Origin: Methanocalculus sp.
Lineage (GTDB): Archaea > Halobacteriota > Methanomicrobia > Methanomicrobiales > Methanocorpusculaceae
DNA: 32,920 nt
Direction of reading: 5' to 3'
Assembly: GCA_013329165.1 (NCBI GenBank)
Contig: DUKV01000018.1
Location: forward strand, 1-32,920
Shown here piece after piece: positions 16,778 through 23,541 of the stretch (within the stretch, counting starts at the first letter, position 1; every line of letters begins with the position of its first letter). Made by a program: the position numbers and the translations under genes. The notes beneath the pieces were generated by a model, which saw nothing but the letters and a program-made list of their open reading frames with translations, made no database searches and was not told the DNA's origin.

Positions 16778-18202
16778 TTACCGGGAGATGAGGACAGTCT
16801 TCTCCCCGGTATAGGCATCAATAAATGACAGGCCGTTCTCACGTCCAAACCCACTCCCCTTCACACCGCCAAACGGCACCTCCGGAGGGAGCTTCGTGTG
16901 CTGGTTCACCCAGACGATACCCGCCTCCAGCGCTTCTGCCGCCCGCTCTGCAGTACTGATCTGTTGTGTCCAGATCGAGGCGCCCAGTCCAAAGCGTGTG
17001 CTGTTGGCACTATCAATGGCTTCATCCAGATCAAATGCCCGGATGACCGGGATGAGGGGGCCGAAGATCTCCTCAGAGAGCACCTTTGAATCTGTGGCAC
17101 ATCCGGTGGCAAGGGCAGGCGGGCAGAAGAAGCCCTTCTGTGAGAGCCCTGCAGAGAGGTTTCCTCTCAGAATTTTCGCCCCCTCCCTCTCAAGCCTCAG
17201 GATTGCATCTTCCACGCCGGTTTTCCCTGCTTCATTATTCAGCGGCCCGATCCGGGATGCGGGATCGGTACCATCACCGATGACAACCTCCGGGATAGTC
17301 TGCTGAAGCCGGGACACGAATGCATCATGGATCCCATCCATTACAATCATCCGCTTTGGCGAGGTGCAGATCTGGCCGCAGTTGTATAGCCGGAGTGCAA
17401 GAGCTGCATCTGCGGCTGCGACCGGGTCAACATCCGAACAGATGATCATCGGGTCATTCCCGCCGAGCTCCAGTGTCAACCGTTTCATGGTGCCTGCTGT
17501 TGCCCCGGCAATGGACCGGCCTGTTTCGATACTGCCGGTGAATGAAATCTTCCTCACCGCATCATTCCGGATGAGGGGATCTCCTGCATCCGGACCATTC
17601 CCGGTGATGATATTCAGCACTCCGGGTGGGAGACCTGAACGCTGCATCACTTCACCGAGTGCAAGCACAGCCATCGGTGCCTGGATGGAGGGTTTCAGCA
17701 CAAGGGTGTTCCCTGTCACAAGTGCAGCCCCGATCTTCCAGGCAGCAATCAATACCGGCATATTCCAGGGGATGATCGCGGCGCAGACCCCAAGCGGTTT
17801 CCTCTGCACAACGCCATACCCATACCGCGGCAATCTGTCCGAATATCCGGCTGTAATGAGGGATGCCGATCCGGCATAGTACTCAAAGACTGCCGCCGCA
17901 CCGAGCACCTCGTCCTTTGCTTCACGGAGCGGCTTGCCCTGTTCTGTTGTCAGGATGAGGGCGAGCCGGTCTGCCTCCCTCCTGATCAGTTCAGCTGACC
18001 GGAAGAGAGCGATCCCCCGGTGGGAATTGGGAAGCTCACTCCATCTCAGAAATGCCTCACTCGCAGCCTCCACCGCAAGCCTGACATCCTCTTCTCCTCC
18101 GGATGGAACTTCGCCGGCAGGGGTGCCGTCTGATGGGTTCGTGATCCGGGTGCGCTCACCCGAGACCGATTCGGTGAACTGATCGCCAATCATCATCTGC
18201 AT
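16778..18202 (-). CDS. NAD(P)-dependent aldehyde dehydrogenase
   Basis: This 474-residue member of the aldehyde dehydrogenase superfamily oxidises an aldehyde to the acid with NAD or NADP. Catalytic residues are in place: N147 in PWNMP, E245 in LTLELGGND and the nucleophile C279 in NCGQICTS; cofactor-binding K170 in LVLKPS and FTGSIETGR are also present, as is EEIFGPLIPV. It resembles succinate-semialdehyde and lactaldehyde dehydrogenases. In methanogens a related enzyme makes lactate for coenzyme F420, which is a possible role, but the substrate is not shown by the sequence. It reads away from the ACT-MBL gene from a 92-base divergent promoter region, and ATG codons at 18202, 18196 and 18193 are all possible; the first suits a leaderless start. 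Confidence 0.92.
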   Translation of the reverse strand: MQMMIGDQFTESVSGERTRITNPSDGTPAGEVPSGGEEDVRLAVEAASEAFLRWSELPNSHRGIALFRSAELIRREADRLALILTTEQGKPLREAKDEVLGAAAVFEYYAGSASLITAGYSDRLPRYGYGVVQRKPLGVCAAIIPWNMPVLIAAWKIGAALVTGNTLVLKPSIQAPMAVLALGEVMQRSGLPPGVLNIITGNGPDAGDPLIRNDAVRKISFTGSIETGRSIAGATAGTMKRLTLELGGNDPMIICSDVDPVAAADAALALRLYNCGQICTSPKRMIVMDGIHDAFVSRLQQTIPEVVIGDGTDPASRIGPLNNEAGKTGVEDAILRLEREGAKILRGNLSAGLSQKGFFCPPALATGCATDSKVLSEEIFGPLIPVIRAFDLDEAIDSANSTRFGLGASIWTQQISTAERAAEALEAGIVWVNQHTKLPPEVPFGGVKGSGFGRENGLSFIDAYTGEKTVLISR

Positions 18203-18224
18203 ACAAAGAGATCCAGAGTACGAT

Positions 18225-18267
18225 CAGATAATAGTGGTGATCAGAAACCAAAGGAGAAGATATAATG
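18225..18267. promoter_or_regulatory. Divergent promoters of the aldehyde dehydrogenase and ACT-MBL genes
   Basis: On the minus strand CTATTATC (centre near 18231) lies about 28 nt before the dehydrogenase ATG. On the plus strand GATATAATG (18259-18267) lies about 30 nt before the ATG at 18295. Both spacings fit leaderless or very short leaders. The two promoters share a 92-base gap and could be controlled together. Confidence 0.45.
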
Positions 18268-18294
18268 TTGAATACCATCGAAGAATAACCTGAG

Positions 18295-19812
18295 ATGGAA
18301 GAGAAACATTCATTCATCGCCCGGATGCCGGATGAGCCGGGTTCGCTTCTGAAAGCGGCCGATATCATCAGGCAACATAACGGCAACATCACCCGGATCC
18401 AGTTCAACCGGCGGATCGATAAGAACACGGTCTTCTTTGAGATGAGTGCAACCCCTGAGGAGTACCAGCTTATCCGGGATGCGCTTCGTGAGATCGGCTA
18501 CCTCCAGTCGAATATCCCTCCGGTGAATGTCCTCCTCTTTCATATCTATCTCCCGACCCCGCACCGCCCCGGCGCCCTCTATGAGGTCCTTACCGCCTGT
18601 GCTGAGGCAGGGGCCGATGTCTCAGAGATCGATTTTGATGATACCGGCAGGCACCCGGACCGGCTGACCATCCGCCTGAATATCGTAGATTCTTCACGGG
18701 TTGAAGAGGTGATCAATTTCATCAAGAGCCGGTACCGTCTTGAGATCCTCGAATATGACAGTCTCGGCGGGGCTCTTGATGAGACGATCTTCTATATCTG
18801 CTTTGCACAGAAGATCCGGCCATTCCTCGGGGAGGCAAATGATGAATTCCTCCTCTCCCTGCTTGGTGATCTGAACCATGTCGTCCAGGAGCTGACCAAC
18901 CGTGGCGAAGATCCACGGCTCGTCTTCAACCAGATCGAACGGATCGGGACATTTCTTACGGAAACAACCGGGGAAGGGTTCTATGCCGATTATCAGCAGA
19001 TTGAAACCCCGGACGGCTCCTCGCTTACCTGTATCCAGCCTCCGGGAGGCGGGAGCGTCTTCATCTTTGATGCCGGATCCGAGCGGCTGATGATCGATAC
19101 CGGATATGGGATCTACCATGATGATATCGAGCGGATGCTCCATGAGATCGGCCAGCCGGGGTACAAAGGCATATCACGGATCATCTGCACCCATGCAGAT
19201 GCCGATCATTGCGGTGCCGCCGGACTCTTCCCGGTTCCCTCGTATCTTCACCATGGAACCGATGCGATCATTGAATGCAATAACCGGGGATATGGCTCAC
19301 GGAGCCAGGATCTGATCCTCGAAGCTGTCTATACGGTGATCATCAACCTCTTCTCACGATGCACTCCACCGAAGGAGCGGCTCCTCTTTCCTGAGCAAAC
19401 GATCGGCAGGCGTGGCATCTTTCCGGTCATCGATACTTTCCCGATGGCCGGCCACCGGTTCGAGGTGCTGGAGAGTCTTGGCGGGCATATCTATGGCCAG
19501 GTCTTCCTGCTGGCACCGGATCTCGGCCTCCTCTTCACAAGCGATGCCCTGATGAACTTCAGAAGCCTCACTCCTGATCGGCAGGAGTATAACTCAATTG
19601 CAGATTTCCTGGTCACCTCGGTGAATGTCGACTCTGATCTGGCGAAGCAGGAGCGGCATGCCCTGATGGCACTTGCAGACGAGATCGATTCTGATATGAA
19701 GAAGATGGGTGCGCGATGCCTCATCTGTGGTGGCCATGGTGCGGTATCTGTGCCTGAAGAAGGAAAGCTGGTCGCGTATGGTGATATCCGCAAATACCGG
19801 CATCCGACATAA
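18295..19812 (+). CDS. ACT-ACT-metallo-beta-lactamase fold fusion protein
   Basis: The 505-residue protein starts with two ACT domains (about 5-72: FIARMPDEPGSLLKAADIIR; and about 80-155: IYLPTPHRPGALYEVLTACA), the small-molecule sensing fold usually bound by amino acids. After a helical linker (about 160-235) comes a metallo-beta-lactamase domain with THADADHCG (H300, D302, D304, H305), a later GGHIYGQ His, TSDALMN and GGHGA, a set of ligands for a two-metal site. MBL-fold enzymes are hydrolases or flavodiiron-type oxidoreductases; this could be an amino-acid-controlled hydrolase, but substrate and ligand are unknown. The gene may form an operon with the two small membrane proteins after it. 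Domains are clear; function is not. Confidence 0.88.
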   Translation: MEEKHSFIARMPDEPGSLLKAADIIRQHNGNITRIQFNRRIDKNTVFFEMSATPEEYQLIRDALREIGYLQSNIPPVNVLLFHIYLPTPHRPGALYEVLTACAEAGADVSEIDFDDTGRHPDRLTIRLNIVDSSRVEEVINFIKSRYRLEILEYDSLGGALDETIFYICFAQKIRPFLGEANDEFLLSLLGDLNHVVQELTNRGEDPRLVFNQIERIGTFLTETTGEGFYADYQQIETPDGSSLTCIQPPGGGSVFIFDAGSERLMIDTGYGIYHDDIERMLHEIGQPGYKGISRIICTHADADHCGAAGLFPVPSYLHHGTDAIIECNNRGYGSRSQDLILEAVYTVIINLFSRCTPPKERLLFPEQTIGRRGIFPVIDTFPMAGHRFEVLESLGGHIYGQVFLLAPDLGLLFTSDALMNFRSLTPDRQEYNSIADFLVTSVNVDSDLAKQERHALMALADEIDSDMKKMGARCLICGGHGAVSVPEEGKLVAYGDIRKYRHPT

Positions 19813-19844
19813 GATTTTTCTCTTCGCAGTGGAAAGGATATACC

Positions 19845-20054
19845 ATGGCATCCTCCCTACTGGCAGTGGTACTGTCCTTCTTCATCCCCGGTCTTGGGCA
19901 GTTCTATACCGGACAGCTCTTAAAGGCCATCGCCCTCTTTGTGATGGCAGCACTGTTTGCCGGCCTTTCAACTATCCTCATCGGGATCCCATTCTATATC
20001 CTTGTCTGGCTCTACAGCATGTACGATGCCTATGTTGCGGCAGCAGAGGAGTGA
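19845..20054 (+). CDS. Small TM2-like membrane protein
   Basis: The 69-residue protein has two hydrophobic hairpin helices. SFFIPGLGQFYTGQLLKAIA followed by IGIPFYILVWLYSMYDAYVA is the pattern of TM2-domain and related proteins: PGLGQFY-G near the first helix and a D-A-Y close to the C-terminus. The function of these proteins is unknown. An AAGGATA-type ribosome-binding sequence lies before the ATG, 32 bases after the ACT-MBL stop. Its final codons GAG GAG TGA serve as the Shine-Dalgarno sequence of the next gene. Confidence 0.8.
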   Translation: MASSLLAVVLSFFIPGLGQFYTGQLLKAIALFVMAALFAGLSTILIGIPFYILVWLYSMYDAYVAAAEE

Positions 20055-20057
20055 AAA

Positions 20058-20387
20058 ATGATTGGTGATGCACCCCTTCTGATCCTCCTCATCATCGAGT
20101 TCATCGCAGTCGTCTTTCTGGCTCTTGGGTACCTGATCAAATACCGGAAGATGACGAACCTCATTGCCGGATTTGACAGACAGACCTGTGCTGATCCCGA
20201 TGGACTGATCGCATGGATTGGGAACAGCCTGCTCGCACTTGCTGTGGCTGCTGCCGTGATATTCTTCCTCATCCTGCTTCTTCCCGAGTATGCACTGCTC
20301 ATCTTTCTCATCTATACAGCAGGGATTGTTCCGATTACGGCTGTAATCGTTGCGCTTCAAGCACGAAGGTTTGACAAAAAAGAGTGA
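20058..20387 (+). CDS. DUF3784-like membrane protein
   Basis: This 109-residue protein has three hydrophobic helices. After the first, LGYLIKYRKMTNLIAGFDR matches the DUF3784 pattern (G-x-L-I-K...L-I-A-G-[YF]), and two further helices follow (LLALAVAAAVIFFLILLL and LLIFLIYTAGIVPITAVIV). The function is unknown. The ATG is 3 nt after the TM2-like gene, with GAGGAGTGA (20046-20054) as ribosome-binding sequence, so the two are translated together. Its stop lies one base from the stop of the convergent acyl-CoA synthetase. Confidence 0.8.
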   Translation: MIGDAPLLILLIIEFIAVVFLALGYLIKYRKMTNLIAGFDRQTCADPDGLIAWIGNSLLALAVAAAVIFFLILLLPEYALLIFLIYTAGIVPITAVIVALQARRFDKKE

Positions 20388-20388
20388 T

Positions 20389-22032
20389 TCAGCTGGAATT
20401 ATACTTCTCCAGCTCCATCTCCCGGAGTTCTTTTCTTTTGATCTTCCCTGAGATCGTCTTGGGGAGATCCTCGACAAACTCGATGGCACGGGGATACTTG
20501 TATGGTGCGGTGACATGCTTCACATAATTCTGGATCTCGCGGACGAGCTTGTCTGAAGGCTCAAACCCGTCTTTGAGTATAACAAAAGCCTTCACGATCG
20601 TTCCTCTCACCCGGTCAGGTACACCGACAACCGCAGACTCTTTCACTGCCGGATGTTCAAGAAGTGCAGACTCAACCTCAAAAGGACCGATCCGATACCC
20701 CGAACTCTTTATGACATCATCGTCTCTGCCGACAAACCAGAGATAGCCGTCCTCATCCATCGTCGCCTTATCCCCGGTATAGTAGAAATCACCTATAAAG
20801 ACCTCGTTTGTTGCTTCCTCATTATCCAGGTATCCGGTGAAGAGCCCGACCGGCCGGGGATTTGTTTTAATGGCGATCGTTCCAACCTCCCCAACGGGAA
20901 CCCTGTTCTGTTCTTCGTCATGAAGTTCAATCTCCCATCCCGGTGATGGTCGTCCGATTGAGCCTGGTTTTGGCTCCATGCAGGGGAAGGTGCCGACACA
21001 GAGTACTGTCTCGGTCTGTCCGTATCCTTCATAGATGGTGACCCCGGTTATCTCTTTCCAGATCTTGATCACCTCCGGGTTCAGTGCCTCACCAGCACTG
21101 ACACAATGGCGAAGCTGTGAGAGGTCAAATGCGTCAAGGTCGGCGAGGATCATCATACGGAAGATCGTAGGGGGTGCGCAGAAGGTGGTGATCTCATATT
21201 TCTCAAGAAGGGGAATGATCTCGGTCGGGTTGAACTTTGTCCTGATATCATAGACAAAGACACATGCACCGCAGATCCATGGGCCGAAGAACTTGCCCCA
21301 TGAGGATTTTGCCCATCCCGTATCAGCAAGGGTCAGGTGCAGGTCATCCTCCCGGAGATCGTACCAGTACTTCCCGGTGATCGCATGTCCAAGAGGGTAA
21401 CTATGATCGTGAATGACCATCTTCGGCTCTCCGGTTGTGCCGGAGGTAAAGTAGATGACCATGGGATCGGTTGATTTCGTCTTCTTTCCACCGGATAAGG
21501 GGGCAAGGCGGTGTGATGCCGGTGCGGGATAGTTCAGCTCCACCGGATAGCTGATCCAGTTGGGGAGTTCACCGTCAACGACGAATCTCAGATCAAGTGA
21601 CGGACATTCCTCACAGATCTCATCCACCTTCCATGCATTCTCGACATCGGTGACGATCATCCTGAACTTGCCCAGGTTCACCCGATACTTCAGATCTTTT
21701 GGTGTGAGCATCGTCGGGCATGGACAGAAGATCACGCCGAGTTTTATTGCAGCAATAGCAAATGTCCACCACTCCGGGATCCTCGGGAGCATGATCAGGA
21801 TCCGATCTCCCTTCCCAAGATCGCGTTTCATGAACATATTGGCGATCTGGTTGGAGAGGTTCATCAGGTGACGGAAGGTATAGTATTTCTCATCCCCGTT
21901 CTGGTTCACCCAGATCATTGCGAGTTTGTTCCTGTCTCTCTCTGCCATTGCGTCGATGGCATCGAACCCAAAATTATAGTATTCCGGAACATCGATCTGG
22001 AAATCACGATAGACCGACTCATAATCGGGCAT
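20389..22032 (-). CDS. AMP-forming acyl-CoA synthetase (medium-chain/acetyl-CoA synthetase type)
   Basis: This 547-residue adenylate-forming enzyme activates a carboxylic acid to its acyl-AMP and then to the CoA thioester. It has the P-loop-like motif YFTSGTTGEPK (about 194-204), ADTGWAKSSWGKFFGPW, YGQTET, the hinge region YLWFVGRDDDVIKSSGYRIGP (D and R conserved) and the catalytic Lys in PKTISGKIKRKELR near the C-terminus. The layout is that of the medium-chain (ACSM) group, also found in Methanosarcina, so the substrate may be a branched or short acid rather than acetate. I start it at the ATG at 22032, because AAGGAG lies 6 nt upstream; an ATG at 22053 or TTG at 22059 would add up to nine residues. 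It lies 43 bases after the pseudogene and may depend on its promoter. Confidence 0.92.
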   Translation of the reverse strand: MPDYESVYRDFQIDVPEYYNFGFDAIDAMAERDRNKLAMIWVNQNGDEKYYTFRHLMNLSNQIANMFMKRDLGKGDRILIMLPRIPEWWTFAIAAIKLGVIFCPCPTMLTPKDLKYRVNLGKFRMIVTDVENAWKVDEICEECPSLDLRFVVDGELPNWISYPVELNYPAPASHRLAPLSGGKKTKSTDPMVIYFTSGTTGEPKMVIHDHSYPLGHAITGKYWYDLREDDLHLTLADTGWAKSSWGKFFGPWICGACVFVYDIRTKFNPTEIIPLLEKYEITTFCAPPTIFRMMILADLDAFDLSQLRHCVSAGEALNPEVIKIWKEITGVTIYEGYGQTETVLCVGTFPCMEPKPGSIGRPSPGWEIELHDEEQNRVPVGEVGTIAIKTNPRPVGLFTGYLDNEEATNEVFIGDFYYTGDKATMDEDGYLWFVGRDDDVIKSSGYRIGPFEVESALLEHPAVKESAVVGVPDRVRGTIVKAFVILKDGFEPSDKLVREIQNYVKHVTAPYKYPRAIEFVEDLPKTISGKIKRKELREMELEKYNSS

Positions 22033-22075
22033 ATTCGGCTCCTTATTCAACATGAACAAATCTATTGGTTAGCAT

Positions 22076-23454
22076 TTATCTTGAATCAGATGGTTTTTGA
22101 TCACGCCGGTCAGCGACCCGTTTTGGTCTCCCCTTCACCTTATAGAGTTCCAGCTCCCCCGGTCCCGTGAAGTGGAAGAGCATCTCAAGTGTTCCATTGA
22201 TATACGACTCGTGGAGTTCAGGTTTGAGGTGGAAAAACGCCTTCCTGAATGTCTCCCGGATAGCTTCGGTATCTGTATCTGCAGGATCAGTGCATTCAAG
22301 GCTCCCACGGATGACGGTTGAGTCCGTCTCCCCCCCCCATAGAGGAATGCCTCGTATTCGCCGGTGAGGTACTGCATGTTATCGGGCTGGAAGACCCCTC
22401 GTTCAATATCGACACGGTTGAAGGATCGGTCTTCAACAAAGAACCGCTCACCCTCCCGCTCGGGTGTCTTGATCCGAAGCGCTGTCCCTCCCACAGGCAC
22501 ACCGATCCCTTGAAACGACTGCGGTTGCATCTTCGGTATCATAGTTGATCAGGAATGTGCCGCACCGCTCCCCCACAGGAAGGAGTTTTGTCAGGATGAT
22601 CCGCCCGTACTCCCCGTCCCGGACAAACTGATCCATCCGGGGGCTGTAAAGGTCCATGTGGATGAGATCTTCGGGCACATGGAGGCCCGCCTTTGCCACA
22701 CATTCCCCGCACATTGTCCCCTCGGTACTCCCATAGGTATTGTAGACCTCACAGTCCCGGAGGTTACTGGGATATCTCCGTGATGCCTCGGCAAAACTCT
22801 CTCCCCCGACGACAAGCCGCTCGATACCGGACTCTTTCGGATCGATCCCATCTGCCTCACGCCTCCGGGCAAGCCGGATCAGTTTAAAGACGGATCCGAT
22901 CACCACCGTCGGCCGATAGTTCCTGATCATCCTGATTGGAAATGTGCATTTGCCTGCCGGTATGATGGTGGTTCCTCTCCGCCGTGCAGCGAGTGTCATC
23001 ATGTTTGCCCCGACATTCATCCCGTAACTGGCACAGACGATGACCCGGTCACCTCTTGAGATGCCATAGGATCGGAAGATCCTCGCGTACTTCTCCGAAT
23101 ACCGCAGCCAGTCCTGCCAGATGAGGAAGAATGCCTTTGGATTGCCGGTTGTGCCGCTCGTCTCATGGATTGTATATCTCATCCATCTTTGCAGAGAGGA
23201 ACTCAAACGAGTCGGTGAACGGAGGCTGGTTGTTCCTGATCGTCTGCCCGGAGATGATTTGGGAGTTTCAGGAGGTCTTCGTGCTCACGGCTCTCCCTGA
23301 TATCGATGGAATTCTTCTGGAACCACTTTCTGTAAAATGGCGAATGATCATGTGCATACTGAATGGTGTATCTGACACGCTCATCGATGACCGAATCGAG
23401 GTCATCACGTGGCATCGTCTCGATCGCTTCTCTGAAGTATCCAATGCTGCCCAT
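22076..23454 (-). pseudogene. Frameshifted F390 synthetase/phenylacetate-CoA ligase-like gene
   Basis: Pieces of one adenylate-forming protein lie in order but in different frames: SIGYFREAIETMPRDDLDSV at the start, IHETSGTTGNPKAFF (the AMP motif), YNTYGSTEGTMCGEC, GERCGTFLINYDTEDA, RCACGR, then TPEREGERFFVEDRSFNRVD, and finally ESYINGTLEMLFHFTG. The frame changes at four points: one extra base in a T run at 23258-23260, about two bases missing near 23172, one extra base in a C run at 22486-22488, and a nine-C tract at 22330-22338 (G on the coding strand). The family includes coenzyme F390 synthetase of methanogens. With four lesions no active product is expected. Flanking genes are intact, so real decay is likelier than poor sequence. 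TATA box CTTTTATAG suggests the ATG at 23454 was the original start. Confidence 0.85.
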
Positions 23455-23477
23455 GCGACAAATCATGGCTCATACGG

Positions 23478-23486
23478 CTATAAAAG
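23478..23486. promoter_or_regulatory. TATA box readable in both directions between pseudogene and mutS
   Basis: CTATAAAAG on the plus strand would start a mutS transcript near 23508, giving a leader of about 35 nt. The same bases read CTTTTATAG on the minus strand, about 28 nt before the ATG of the pseudogene (23454). The two genes therefore seem to share one promoter site. Confidence 0.5.
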
Positions 23487-23541
23487 TACGCCTCAGATCA
23501 AACAATTCCGATCACTGATCGTTGATTATTTCAGGAGAGAG

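Noticed and set aside
22322..22341. Phase-variable switch controlling an intact gene
   Set aside because: Three other frame breaks in the same gene mean that a change of the nine-base tract alone could not restore the protein.
23131..23541. N-terminal extension of mutS by 137 codons
   Set aside because: This stretch is the antisense of the pseudogene and its promoter; MutS begins normally at 23542 or 23560, and the extension has no MutS-like sequence.
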